A stretch of 20,957 nucleotides of DNA from Bacillota bacterium (GCA_023391535.1 JAEWAU010000030.1:1-20957), one strand, 5' to 3'. Shown: positions 1-9,704, numbered from the stretch's first letter. Made by a program: numbers and translations. The notes: a model not told the origin generated them from the letters alone.

Positions 1-34
1 AAACGGGCCTTGCCCGTTTCGCAGCGCCTTTTTT
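1..34 (+). terminator. Intrinsic terminator of an upstream gene
   Basis: An 8-bp inverted repeat (AAACGGGC at 1-8, GCCCGTTT at 12-19, loop CTT) is followed by a T run at 29-34. It probably ends a + strand gene lying left of the window. The nine bases between stem and T run make it imperfect, and part of the stem may be missing because the window starts here. Confidence 0.5.
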
Positions 35-82
35 GTGCGCCGGTTCGCTGTTTTGCGAAAGAGCTGTTTTGACAAAATCGCC

Positions 83-111
83 TTTACACCGCCGGCCCGA
101 AGCGATATAAT
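83..111 (+). promoter_or_regulatory. Sigma-A promoter of helD
   Basis: TTTACA at 83-88 and a consensus TATAAT at 106-111 are separated by exactly 17 bp. Transcription would start near 118, giving a leader of about 80 nt before the helD ATG at 201. A TTGACA at 69-74 is too far upstream (31 bp) to pair with this -10 box. Confidence 0.8.
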
Positions 112-124
112 AGATGTTCCTATC

Positions 125-175
125 CCGGTTCAACCTTTTCTCCGGTTGATACGGAGAACCGGTTCACACGGCTTT
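125..175 (+). repeat. Three 17-nt direct repeats and hairpin in the helD leader
   Basis: CCGGTTCA (125-132), CCGGTTGA (142-149) and CCGGTTCA (159-166) recur at an exact 17-nt period, so the leader is a three-unit imperfect tandem repeat; units two and three agree at most of their first 13 positions. The same bases can fold into a hairpin: CCGGTT (125-130) with AACCGG (157-162), and CTCCG (140-144) with CGGAG (152-156). Function is unknown; an operator array or an RNA element are both possible. Confidence 0.5.
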
Positions 176-200
176 GCGGACGCGAAACGGAGGCACCGAT

Positions 201-2450
201 ATGCTGGATCGTACAAAACAGGACGAGCAGGCGGAGGAAATCGCCTATCTCGCGCGCGTCACCGCCTTTTTGCAGGAAAAAATCACACGGCTTCGCGGGG
301 GAGTGGATCTGCGCAAGAGCCTGCTGCGCCAGTACCGTCAGGAAGAGGAGCCCGTTCCCCTGCCCGTGGACGACGAGGGTGCCGGGCGCGGAAGCGCCGC
401 GGATTTCACGCAGGCGCTGCTCGAGGATTCGCGCGAGGCGGCCTCCCTGGGGCGGGAAGCCCGCGCGCTGCGCGATTGCGAACAGATGCTGCCGAAACCG
501 TACTTCGCCCGGCTCGATTTTGCGGAGGACGACGGCGCCCCTGAGAAAATTTACATCGGCCTGCACAACGCCTACGACGAGGAGGGCGACGGCGACGTGC
601 TCGTCTACGACTGGCGCGCGCCCGTGAGCAGCATTTTCTACGAGTTCGAGCCGGGGCGCGCCTCCTATGCCGCGCCGGACGGCCGCGTGGATGGCACCGT
701 GCTGCGCAAGCGGCAGTACCGCATCGAAAACAGCCGCCTGCGCTATTTCTTCGACTGCGGCCCGTTCATCCGCGACGAGCTGCTCGGCGAAGCGCTCGCC
801 CGCAACGCCTCGCCCCGCATGCACAGCATCGTGGATACCATCCAGAGCGAGCAGGACCGCGTTATCCGCGAAACGGAAAGCGACCTTCTGATGGTGCAGG
901 GCGCGGCGGGCAGCGGAAAAACCATCATCGCGCTGCACCGCGTGGCCTATCTGCTCTACCGCGAGGCGGCGCAGGGGCTTTCGAGCCGCAACATTCTGAT
1001 CCTATCCCCCGGGGATGTGTTCAGCCGCTACGTCAGCTCCGTGCTGCCGGATCTGGGCGAGGAGAACGCGCCTGAGCTTTCGTTCGACGCCCTGCTGCCC
1101 GCTTTGGGCATACCGAACGCGGGGCGGCGCGCGGCCCTCGCGCAGACGCTCTACGCCGACCCCGCGGCGCTCGCGGCCTACCGCTGCAAGGGCTCGCGCG
1201 CGTTCATGCAGGTGCTGCGGCGCTTTCTGCGGTTTTACGAAAGCCGGCTCATCCCGTTTGCCGACCTGTGCTATGCGGGCGAAACGGTGGCCGCCGGCGC
1301 CGCATTGCGCCGGGAGTTTCTATCGGAGCGGCGGCTGGCCCCGGTTTCCAGCCGCCTGCGCCGGCTGGAGACGCGCGTGCTCGCGCGCCTGCACCCGCTG
1401 GAGCGGGCGCGCCACGCCGTGCTGGAGGCGCAGTTCAAGGCGCAGCCCGAGCACCGGCTCGATTACCGCGCGGCCGCGCGCCTCGCCGCCGTGCTGGAGG
1501 CACAGGAATTTACGCGCCGGATGCATGCCATAACAAGCCTCACCCCGCAAGCCGTGTACGCCGCGCTGTTTAGCGACCGCGCGCGTTTTCTGCGCCTCTG
1601 CCGCGGGCTTTCCCTGCCCTGCGAGCCGGGCGCACTGTTTGATTCCACCGCGCGGGCGCTGCAAAGCGGCGCGCTCTCCTTTGCCGACGCCGCGCCCGCG
1701 GCCTACCTGGCGGCGCTTATGGATCCGCCCCGGCGGTTCGAGGAGATCCGCCACGTGGTGGTGGACGAGGCGCAGGATTACCTGCCCCTGCACTACGCCG
1801 TGCTGGGCCTGTGCTTCCCGCGCGCATCGTTTACTGTCCTCGGGGACGTGGCGCAGGCGGTGGAAACGGGCGCGACCATGGCGCTGTTCGACGATATCCG
1901 GGATATTCTCGGCAAAAAGCGCCCGCTGCTGCTGACGCTGCGCCAGAGTTACCGCTCCTCGTTTGAAATCATGCGGCTGGCCGGGCGCGTTCTGCCCGAG
2001 TATCCCGCCGTCACGCCCTTCCGGCGCCACGAAAAGCCGCCGGAATTCCGCCTGTGCGCGCCGGAAGAGCTGCCGCAGCGGCTCGCGCAGGATATCCGGG
2101 CGGCAAAGGAAGCGGGTTTCGGCACACAGGCCGTACTGTGCAAGACACGCGAGCAGGCCGAGGCGCTCTATGCCCGGCTGCGCGGCCTCGCGGACGTAAA
2201 ACTCCTCACCGAAGCCGGCGAAATCACTTCCGGCGCGTTCGTGCTGCCGGCCTATCTGGCAAAAGGGCTGGAATTCGACTGCGTGTTCCTCCCCGGCGTT
2301 TCACAGGAGGAATACGGCGGCGCGCTCGGCGGGCGGCTGCTCTACGTGGCCTGCACGCGCGCTCTGCACCGCCTCACGCTCTACTTTGAGCGGGAGGACG
2401 AGCTGGTAAGCCGCCTGCGCGGAGAACCGGAAAGCGGCGGCACGCTCTGA
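201..2450 (+). CDS. helD: HelD-like UvrD/Rep-family helicase (RNA polymerase recycling factor)
   Basis: A protein of 749 residues, close to the usual length of Gram-positive HelD, a superfamily 1 ATPase that frees stalled RNA polymerase from nucleic acid. The N-terminal arm carries the family signature around 118-150 (YIGLHNAY, then VYDWRAPVSSIFY). Walker A is GAAGSGKT at about 234-241, Walker B is VVDEAQDY at about 520-527, followed by LRQSYRSS, KGLEFDCVFLPG and the motif VI sequence YVACTRALHRL near the C-terminus. The ATG at 201 is chosen because GGAGG lies at 189-193, seven bases upstream; an in-frame TTG at 174 has no such site. It is the only gene behind its promoter, and no clear terminator separates it from aguA. 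UvrD-like DNA repair helicase is the alternative, but the DWRAP signature favours HelD. Confidence 0.9.
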   Translation: MLDRTKQDEQAEEIAYLARVTAFLQEKITRLRGGVDLRKSLLRQYRQEEEPVPLPVDDEGAGRGSAADFTQALLEDSREAASLGREARALRDCEQMLPKPYFARLDFAEDDGAPEKIYIGLHNAYDEEGDGDVLVYDWRAPVSSIFYEFEPGRASYAAPDGRVDGTVLRKRQYRIENSRLRYFFDCGPFIRDELLGEALARNASPRMHSIVDTIQSEQDRVIRETESDLLMVQGAAGSGKTIIALHRVAYLLYREAAQGLSSRNILILSPGDVFSRYVSSVLPDLGEENAPELSFDALLPALGIPNAGRRAALAQTLYADPAALAAYRCKGSRAFMQVLRRFLRFYESRLIPFADLCYAGETVAAGAALRREFLSERRLAPVSSRLRRLETRVLARLHPLERARHAVLEAQFKAQPEHRLDYRAAARLAAVLEAQEFTRRMHAITSLTPQAVYAALFSDRARFLRLCRGLSLPCEPGALFDSTARALQSGALSFADAAPAAYLAALMDPPRRFEEIRHVVVDEAQDYLPLHYAVLGLCFPRASFTVLGDVAQAVETGATMALFDDIRDILGKKRPLLLTLRQSYRSSFEIMRLAGRVLPEYPAVTPFRRHEKPPEFRLCAPEELPQRLAQDIRAAKEAGFGTQAVLCKTREQAEALYARLRGLADVKLLTEAGEITSGAFVLPAYLAKGLEFDCVFLPGVSQEEYGGALGGRLLYVACTRALHRLTLYFEREDELVSRLRGEPESGGTL

Positions 2451-2460
2451 TTCCGCCGCC

Positions 2461-2490
2461 GCGTTCGCAAACGCCGCGTTCGCAAACGCC
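2461..2490 (+). repeat. 15-bp perfect tandem duplication
   Basis: GCGTTCGCAAACGCC occurs twice without a gap (2461-2475, 2476-2490), just after helD. Each copy can form a small hairpin (GCGTT with AACGC). No T run follows, so it is not an obvious intrinsic terminator. Confidence 0.7.
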
Positions 2491-2491
2491 G

Positions 2492-2520
2492 TTGCCCCGC
2501 GCGCAAATCTATGGTACACT
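2492..2520 (+). promoter_or_regulatory. Candidate promoter of aguA
   Basis: TTGCCC (2492-2497) and TACACT (2515-2520) are separated by 17 bp. Both boxes are imperfect, but the spacing and the locally AT-richer sequence fit a promoter for the agu operon, with a start near 2527 and a leader of about 90 nt. Confidence 0.5.
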
Positions 2521-2614
2521 GAATTCAGAATCGGTTCCCGTTTCGCGGAGCTCTTTTCCGCGCCCGGAACGGCAAAACGCCGAAAACAAGCGGTCCATCC
2601 AAGAAAGGAGCCGT

Positions 2615-3631
2615 ATGCTGCCCGATCTGCGCGATTTTCACATGCCGGCGGAATGGGAGCCGCACGAGCGCACGTTTCTCTCGTGGCCGGTGAAAAGCTC
2701 GGTGAACTTCCCCGAAAACTTTGACGGCATCTGCCGCGGCTATACCGAAACCATCCGCGCCGTGGCCGAGTTTGAGCCGGTGACGGTGCTCGCAAACCCC
2801 GGCGACGCCCTGCCCCCGCTCGGGCGGAACGTCGAAACGCTCCCGCTTCCGCACGACGACGCCTGGGCGCGCGACAACGGCCCTACCTTTCTGCGCGGGC
2901 GCAGCGGGGCGCTTGCGGCGGTGAACTGGCGGTTCAACGCGTGGGGGGGAAAATATCCGCAGTTCGAGCAGGACGACCTGCTTGCGCCGCGGCTGCTCGA
3001 ACGGCTCGGCGTGCCGCGTTTCGACGCGCCGCTCGTAATGGAGGGCGGTTCTTTCCACACGGACGGCGACGGCACACTGCTCACCACAAAGCAGTGCCTG
3101 CTGAACAAAAACCGAAACCCCTCGCTTTCCAAAACGGAGATCGAAGCCCTGCTCAAACAGTACCTGGGCGTGCAAAAAATCATCTGGCTGCCGCGGGGGC
3201 TCGACGGCGACGAAACCGACGGCCATGTGGATAACCTCGCCTGCTTCGCCGCGCCGGGGCGCGTGCTGCTCCAAACGTGCGGCGACCCCGCGGACGAAAA
3301 CAACGCAGTCACGAACGAAGCGCTCGCCGTGCTCTCTAACGAGCGCGACGCGCGCGGGCGCCGCTTCGAAATCGCCCGCATCCCGCAGCCGCCCCGGCGC
3401 GAATACCGGGGCGTGCGCCTTACTCTGAGCTACCTCAACTTCTACCTGCCCGGCGGCGGCGTAGTGCTGCCCGTTTTCGGCGGCGACGCCGCGGATGCGG
3501 ACGCGCGAGCGGAAAAGCTCATCGGGCAGGCGTTCCCGGGGCGGCGCGTGCGCACGGTGGACGGCATGGGGCTGGCTGCCGAGGGCGGCAACGTCCACTG
3601 CGTCACGCAGCAGATGCCCGCACGCGGGTAA
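2615..3631 (+). CDS. aguA: Agmatine deiminase (agmatine iminohydrolase)
   Basis: Converts agmatine to N-carbamoylputrescine and ammonia, the first step of the agmatine route to putrescine. The 338-residue protein is near the usual family length and has the expected landmarks of the peptidyl-arginine deiminase/amidinotransferase fold: MPAEWEPHERTFLSWP near the N-terminus, WARDNGP at 84-90, WRFNAWGGKYP at 105-115, VMEGGSFHTDGDG from 141, GDETDGHVDN with His204, and EGGNVHCVTQQ, where Cys329 is the catalytic cysteine. The ATG at 2615 is preferred because AAAGGAG sits four bases upstream (2604-2610) and the protein then starts as homologues do; the frame stays open to 2492 but that stretch is not family-like. 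It is followed after 80 bp by aguB, forming a two-step operon. Confidence 0.95.
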   Translation: MLPDLRDFHMPAEWEPHERTFLSWPVKSSVNFPENFDGICRGYTETIRAVAEFEPVTVLANPGDALPPLGRNVETLPLPHDDAWARDNGPTFLRGRSGALAAVNWRFNAWGGKYPQFEQDDLLAPRLLERLGVPRFDAPLVMEGGSFHTDGDGTLLTTKQCLLNKNRNPSLSKTEIEALLKQYLGVQKIIWLPRGLDGDETDGHVDNLACFAAPGRVLLQTCGDPADENNAVTNEALAVLSNERDARGRRFEIARIPQPPRREYRGVRLTLSYLNFYLPGGGVVLPVFGGDAADADARAEKLIGQAFPGRRVRTVDGMGLAAEGGNVHCVTQQMPARG

Positions 3632-3638
3632 AAAAAGC

Positions 3639-3659
3639 CGCCGCAAAAAGCAAGCGGCG
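3639..3659 (+). other. Hairpin between aguA and aguB
   Basis: CGCCGC (3639-3644) pairs with GCGGCG (3654-3659) around a nine-base A-rich loop. No T run follows on the + strand, while an A run precedes it, so it would only act as a terminator on the - strand, where no gene ends. It may protect the aguA message end or tune the two genes of the operon. Confidence 0.4.
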
Positions 3660-3711
3660 TGAACAAAATGAATCATGAATGAAGTGAATTATAAGAATTA
3701 AGGAGGAAGCC

Positions 3712-4593
3712 ATGCGCAACGTCACCGTGGCGGCCACGCAGATGGCCTGCACCGAATCCCCCGAAGAAAACATCCGCCGCGCGGAGGCGCTGGTGCGCCG
3801 CGCGGCCGGGCAGGGCGCGCAGATCATCCTGCTGCAGGAGCTGTTTGAAACGCCCTACTTCTGCCAGGTGGAGCGGCCCGAATACTATCGGTTCGCCCGG
3901 CCGCTCGAAGAAAACCGCGCCGTGGCGCATTTTTCCGCCGTGGCGCGCGAGCTGCATGTGGTGCTGCCCATCAGTTTCTACGAAAAAAAGAACAACGCGC
4001 GCTACAACTCCGCGGCGGTGCTCGACGCGGACGGCGAAATTTTAGGCGTATACCGCAAAAGCCATATTCCCGACGGCCCCGGCTACGAGGAAAAATTCTA
4101 CTTTAACCCCGGCGATACGGGCTTCCGCGTGTTTTCCACGCGCTTCGGGCGCATCGGCGTGGGCGTCTGCTGGGACCAGTGGTTCCCGGAAGCCGCGCGC
4201 TGCATGGCGCTGATGGGTGCGGAGCTGTTGTTTTACCCCACGGCCATCGGCTCCGAGCCGGAGGAGCAGGGGCTCGATTCCGAGCCGCACTGGCTTTCCT
4301 GCATGCTCGGGCACGCCGCAGCGAATCTGATGCCCGTCGTGGCCTCGAACCGCGTGGGCACGGAGGAAGCGGGCGGCTCCTCCATCACGTTCTACGGCTC
4401 CTCGTTCATCGCGGGGCCGCAGGGGAACGTGCTGGCGCAGGCCGGGCGCGCCGGAGAGGCCGTGGTGACGGCCTCCTTCGATCTCGACGCGCTCGAAGAG
4501 CAGCGCGCGGGCTGGGGCGTTTTCCGTGACCGCCGGCCCGAGCTCTACGGCCCGCTGCTCACAAGCGACGGCGTAACCCCCGCGCGCCGGTAA
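3712..4593 (+). CDS. aguB: N-carbamoylputrescine amidase
   Basis: A nitrilase-superfamily hydrolase of 293 residues that splits N-carbamoylputrescine into putrescine, CO2 and ammonia, completing the pathway begun by AguA. The Glu-Lys-Cys triad is visible: Glu43 in LLQELFETPYFCQ, Lys116 in YRKSHIPDGPGYEEKFYF and Cys153 in GVGVCWDQWFPEAAR. The segment FYGSSFIAGPQGN and the Trp/Phe-rich loop after the catalytic cysteine are typical of AguB rather than of general nitrilases. AGGAGG at 3701-3706 lies five bases before the ATG. The 80-bp distance from aguA without a promoter or terminator supports cotranscription. Other amidases of the family could act on related ureido compounds, but the pairing with aguA makes this assignment firm. 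Confidence 0.95.
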   Translation: MRNVTVAATQMACTESPEENIRRAEALVRRAAGQGAQIILLQELFETPYFCQVERPEYYRFARPLEENRAVAHFSAVARELHVVLPISFYEKKNNARYNSAAVLDADGEILGVYRKSHIPDGPGYEEKFYFNPGDTGFRVFSTRFGRIGVGVCWDQWFPEAARCMALMGAELLFYPTAIGSEPEEQGLDSEPHWLSCMLGHAAANLMPVVASNRVGTEEAGGSSITFYGSSFIAGPQGNVLAQAGRAGEAVVTASFDLDALEEQRAGWGVFRDRRPELYGPLLTSDGVTPARR

Positions 4594-4798
4594 ACGTTCC
4601 GTACGCGGGTTATATTTCGCGCGCGGGTACGCTCCGCGCCGGGCATCCGCTTTTCCGGACCCTCCTCTTTCCAAGCCGGCCGCAAAGGCCCGACGCGAAT
4701 CTCCGATCAAACCGTGGAGCCAAAGTCCGCAGCAAAGCAAAAGCGGATTTCCTCCCCCTTTGCGTCCGCCGTTCGTATGAGAAAGGAAGTGATCCGCC

Positions 4799-6265
4799 GT
4801 GCCCTCGTTCCACAGCCTCGTAATTCTCGTTTCGGTGCTCATGCTCGTGTGCGTATTCGTAAGCAAACTGCTCACGCGCGCCGGCGTGCCCATCCTCATC
4901 CTGTTCATCGGAGCCGGGATGCTCATGGGCACCGACGGCATCTTCAAAATCAGTTTCGACAATCCCGCGCTCACGCACGAGATCGGCAATATCGCGCTGT
5001 GCTTCATCCTGTTCCACGGCGGCATGGAGCTCAACTGGAAAACCGCCCGCCCCGTTCTGGGGCGCGGGCTGCTGCTTTCCACGGCGGGCGTGGCGCTCAC
5101 GGCGGCGCTTACGGGGCTGGCGGCGGTACTGCTTTCCGGCATGTCGCTTGCAAACGGGCTGCTGCTGGGCGCCGTGCTCTCCTCCACCGACGCGGCCTCC
5201 CTGTTCGCCATTCTCAAATCGCAGAAGCTGCGCCTGCGCGGCTCCATCGGGCCGCTGCTCGAACTGGAAAGCGGCACGAACGACCCCGTGGCCTATCTGC
5301 TGGTACTGGCGCTCATCGGCTTCGCGCAGCACCCGGCCGCCGGCTTCGGCACCTACGCGCTGCTGCTGGCGCGCGAAATCGGCTTCGGCGCGCTCATCGG
5401 TGCCGGGCTCGGGTTCGGCACGGTGTTTCTGCTCAACCACGTGCGGTTCCATATCGAAAGCATGTATTTTATCGTGGGCCTCGCGCTCATGATGCTCACC
5501 TATTCCGTGTGCGCGTTCATTGAAGGCAACTGCTTCCTGGCCGTCTTTCTGGCGGGCGCCATTCTGGGCAATTCCAGCTTTCTGCGCAAGCTGCGCTTCA
5601 TCGGCTTTTTCGAGGGGCAGTCGTGGCTCGCGCAGATTCTTTTGTTCCTGACTCTTGGGCTGCAGGTGTTCCCGAGCCGCCTTGGGCCCGTTGCCCTCGA
5701 GGGGCTGGGCGTCGCCGCCGCGCTCATTCTGGTGATCCGCCCGCTCGTGGTGGCGGCGCTGCTTGCGCCGCTGCGGGTGCCGCTGCGCGAGCAGCTCTTC
5801 GTCGCCGGCGCGGGCTTCCGCGGAGCGGCCTCCATCGTATTCGCCACCTATCCCATCGTGGCCGGCCTGCCCGCCGCCGAGGATATTTTCAACATCGTCT
5901 TTGTTATCGCCGTGGTCTCCATTCTGCTGCAGGGCACGCTGCTGGGACCGCTGGCCCGGCGCCTGCGCGTGGCGAAGCCGCAGGAAAACGCCGCCGCGCT
6001 GCGGGAGTTCCGGCAGTATGCCGACGAGCTCAGCGACCTTCCGGTGCTGGGAGCCTTCGTGCCGCCGGGAAGCAGGGCCGCCGGAAAAAGCGTGCGCGAG
6101 CTGGGCATGCCCGAGGGCGTACGCATCCTCGCCATGCGCCAGCAGGAACGCTACGCGCCCGTGGAGGGCCGTACCGTGCTCCGCGCGGGCGACCGCCTGC
6201 TGCTCACCACGCGCAGCGAGGAGGACCTCGAACGCATCTGCGAACAGTGGGGACTTGAAACGTAA
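4799..6265 (+). CDS. nhaP2: CPA1/NhaP2-type potassium/proton antiporter with RCK_C domain
   Basis: A 488-residue integral membrane antiporter expected to exchange K+ (or Na+) for H+ across the cytoplasmic membrane. About twelve hydrophobic segments fill residues 1-385. Family landmarks include LFHGGMELNW (71-80), SSTDAASLF (128-136), LESGTNDPVAYL with the paired Asn161-Asp162 of the ion site, and RGAASIVFATYPIV. The soluble tail from about 400 is an RCK_C (TrkA_C) domain, a regulatory ligand-binding module usual in this subfamily. The start is GTG: AAGGAAGTGAT at 4783-4793 is a close match to the anti-Shine-Dalgarno target. The 205 bp upstream of it (4594-4798) show no convincing promoter or terminator, so expression from the agu operon is possible. 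Ion specificity cannot be read from sequence alone. Confidence 0.88.
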   Translation: MPSFHSLVILVSVLMLVCVFVSKLLTRAGVPILILFIGAGMLMGTDGIFKISFDNPALTHEIGNIALCFILFHGGMELNWKTARPVLGRGLLLSTAGVALTAALTGLAAVLLSGMSLANGLLLGAVLSSTDAASLFAILKSQKLRLRGSIGPLLELESGTNDPVAYLLVLALIGFAQHPAAGFGTYALLLAREIGFGALIGAGLGFGTVFLLNHVRFHIESMYFIVGLALMMLTYSVCAFIEGNCFLAVFLAGAILGNSSFLRKLRFIGFFEGQSWLAQILLFLTLGLQVFPSRLGPVALEGLGVAAALILVIRPLVVAALLAPLRVPLREQLFVAGAGFRGAASIVFATYPIVAGLPAAEDIFNIVFVIAVVSILLQGTLLGPLARRLRVAKPQENAAALREFRQYADELSDLPVLGAFVPPGSRAAGKSVRELGMPEGVRILAMRQQERYAPVEGRTVLRAGDRLLLTTRSEEDLERICEQWGLET

Positions 6266-6288
6266 AGCGCCTAAATTTGCGCCGGAAC

Positions 6289-6317
6289 TTGATTTTGGAG
6301 GCTGCCTCGGGTATAAT
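6289..6317 (+). promoter_or_regulatory. Sigma-A promoter of purH
   Basis: TTGATT (6289-6294) and consensus TATAAT (6312-6317) with a 17-bp spacer. The start would be near 6324, about 40 nt before the ZTP aptamer, so the riboswitch lies fully inside the leader. Confidence 0.85.
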
Positions 6318-6357
6318 AAAGTGGAAAAAGGGCCGCGGCACACGCGCGGCGGGAATA

Positions 6358-6433
6358 AAGCGGGCCGTATGACTGACGGAAGTGGGTTAACCACAGGGAG
6401 TGCGGTTTTTTGAAATGCCGACCGTCTGGGCGT
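6358..6433 (+). promoter_or_regulatory. ZTP (pfl) riboswitch aptamer
   Basis: The leader of purH contains the conserved pfl/ZTP core. A P1 strand CCGTA (6365-6369) pairs with TGCGG (6401-6405). Between them are TGACTGACGG and a small hairpin GTGGGTTAACCAC followed by AGGGAG. A linker leads to the second conserved block GCCGACCGTCTGGGC (6417-6431). This class binds ZTP/ZMP, which accumulate when 10-formyl-tetrahydrofolate is short, and it commonly controls purH. The 3' part of the aptamer is also the left arm of the terminator at 6420-6464, so ligand binding should prevent termination and turn purH on. Confidence 0.9.
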
Positions 6434-6464
6434 AAAGTAATTTACTCCCGGGCGGTCTTTTTTT
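6420..6464 (+). terminator. Riboswitch-controlled intrinsic terminator
   Basis: A 17-bp stem (6420-6436 with 6441-6457, one mismatch and two G-U pairs, GTAA loop) is followed by seven T (6458-6464). Its left arm overlaps the CCGTCTGGGC block of the ZTP aptamer, giving a mutually exclusive switch. The 132 bp from here to the purH start contain no second signal that I can see, apart from the ribosome binding site. Confidence 0.92.
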
Positions 6465-6596
6465 CGGTCGGCGTCCCCGCCGGGCGGCGGGGGCGGTTTG
6501 CGGGACGGTTGACGCTGTTCTCCGGTCATCCGGCAAGCGGAAGGGAAATCCGTTTTTCGGCCGGAAGGCAGCGGCAGAGAAAGGTAGGCAAACACC

Positions 6597-8147
<1,551 letters not shown>

Positions 8148-8190
8148 TTCCCGGGCTGGCGCCATGGTTTCGTCCGCAGCCGTTTCGATG

Positions 8191-8196
8191 TATAAT
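8191..8196 (+). promoter_or_regulatory. Candidate -10 box for the GH13 gene
   Basis: A consensus TATAAT sits directly before the left arm of the purH terminator. The best -35 at 17-bp spacing is TTTCGT (8168-8173), which is poor. If used, transcription would start near 8203, inside the terminator stem, so the new transcript would lack the first five stem bases and escape termination. Confidence 0.5.
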
Positions 8197-8197
8197 A

Positions 8198-8234
8198 GGA
8201 TTCTCCGGGAACCGCCCGGAGAATCCTGTTTTTT
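8198..8234 (+). terminator. Intrinsic terminator of purH
   Basis: A perfect 12-bp stem (8198-8209 with 8215-8226), five-base loop and T run at 8229-8234, 50 bp after the purH stop. Confidence 0.93.
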
Positions 8235-8261
8235 ATTAACCTGATTTGCGAGGTGGGCGCC

Positions 8262-9560
8262 ATGTGGGCGGACGAAAGCGTTTTTTATCAGATTTATCCT
8301 TTGGGGTTCTGCGGCGCGCCGCGGGAAAACGACGGCATCACTCAGAACCGCATCGCAAAGGTGGGGGACTGGATCGCCCACATCGCGGAGCTCGGGGCGA
8401 ACGCCGTGTATTTCGGCCCGGTGTTCGAATCGGACCGCCACGGCTACGACACGCGCGATTACCGCAGGCTCGACTGCCGGCTCGGCACCAATGCGGATTT
8501 CGCGCAGGTCTGCCGGGCGCTGCACGAGGCGGGGCTGCGGGTGGTGCTCGACGGCGTGTTCAACCACGTGGGACGGGGCTTCTGGGCGTTTCAGGATCTG
8601 CTGCGCCGGCGCGAGGCCTCGCCCTACAGGGACTGGTTCGTGAACGTACGCTTCGGGGAGGACAACGCCTACCACGACGGGCTTTCCTACGAGGGCTGGG
8701 AAGGGCATTTTGAGCTGGTGAAGCTCAATTTGCACAACGACGCGGTGGCGGAGCATCTGCTTTCCTGCGTGGGCGCGTGGATCGACGAATTTTGCATCGA
8801 CGGCCTGCGGCTGGACGTGGCCTACAGCCTGCCGCCGGTGTTTTTGAAGCGCCTGCGGGCGTTCTGCGACGCGAAAAAGCCGGATTTTTTCCTGCTCGGG
8901 GAAGTGCTGCACGGCGATTACCGCACGTGGATGAACCCGGAGATGCTGCACAGCGTGACCAATTACCAGCTCTACAAAGGGTTGTGGTCGAGCTTCAACT
9001 CCATGAACCTGTTCGAGGTGAACTCCACGCTGGAAAACCACTTCATCCACCAGTACCCGGGCAGCCATACGCTGAATTTCGTGGATAACCACGACGTGAC
9101 GCGCGCGGCGGATATTCTGCAAAACCCCGCGCATCTGCCCCTGCTCTACGCCCTGCTGTTCGCCGTGCCCGGCATTCCGTGCATCTATTACGGCAGCGAG
9201 TGGGGCGCTACGGGCAAAAAGGAGCAGGGCGACGACGCATTGCGCCCCTGCTTTGCGGCGCCGCAAAAGACGGAGCTGACGCGCTTCATCGCGCGGTGCG
9301 CCCGCGCGCACAAAACGGAAAAGGCATTACACAGCGGCGGATTTGCAAAGCTGCTGCTCACCAACCGGCAAATTGTTTTCGAGCGCGCCTGCGGGGGCGA
9401 GCGCATCCTCGTGGCCGTGAACGCGGACGCGGCCCCCTTTACGGCGCATTTTAACGCGAACGCCGGCCGCGCGCGGGATCTGCTCACCGGTGAAACGCAC
9501 GATTTCGGGGGCGGCAGCGAACTTCCGCCCTACAGCGCGGCCTACTGGAAGGTATTTTAA
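8262..9560 (+). CDS. GH13 alpha-amylase family glycosidase (cytoplasmic maltodextrin type)
   Basis: A 432-residue glycoside hydrolase without signal peptide or N-terminal carbohydrate-binding domain, so probably cytoplasmic and acting on maltodextrins or cyclodextrins. The four GH13 regions are present: DGVFNHVG (97-104), GLRLDVA with nucleophile Asp185, LLGEV with acid/base Glu214, and FVDNHDVTR with Asp278. The N-terminal VFYQIYPLGFCGAP resembles cyclomaltodextrinase/neopullulanase-like clostridial enzymes, but the exact substrate cannot be told. ATG 8262 is preferred over GTG 8253: GAGGTG (8250-8255) is well placed for the ATG, whereas the GTG lies inside that site. It is apparently a single-gene unit between the purH terminator and the holin-like gene; I see no clear terminator after it. 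Confidence 0.9.
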   Translation: MWADESVFYQIYPLGFCGAPRENDGITQNRIAKVGDWIAHIAELGANAVYFGPVFESDRHGYDTRDYRRLDCRLGTNADFAQVCRALHEAGLRVVLDGVFNHVGRGFWAFQDLLRRREASPYRDWFVNVRFGEDNAYHDGLSYEGWEGHFELVKLNLHNDAVAEHLLSCVGAWIDEFCIDGLRLDVAYSLPPVFLKRLRAFCDAKKPDFFLLGEVLHGDYRTWMNPEMLHSVTNYQLYKGLWSSFNSMNLFEVNSTLENHFIHQYPGSHTLNFVDNHDVTRAADILQNPAHLPLLYALLFAVPGIPCIYYGSEWGATGKKEQGDDALRPCFAAPQKTELTRFIARCARAHKTEKALHSGGFAKLLLTNRQIVFERACGGERILVAVNADAAPFTAHFNANAGRARDLLTGETHDFGGGSELPPYSAAYWKVF

Positions 9561-9704
9561 TATTTTTCTTCGACTACCGTGCGGATCAAATCCGTTTCGC
9601 AACGCTTTTCAGCCAAAGAAAAATCTGAATTGCCCGGATTCCCCGCTTTTGCGCACCGCAGGCTTTTTACGCACACAAACGGCCCTTTCCGAATAAACCG
9701 TAGT

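Noticed and set aside
69..111. TTGACA at 69-74 as the -35 of helD
   Set aside because: It is 31 bp from the TATAAT at 106; TTTACA at 83-88 gives the correct 17-bp spacing.
3639..3659. Terminator between aguA and aguB
   Set aside because: The hairpin has no T run on the + strand and the two genes form one pathway, so it is kept only as a hairpin.
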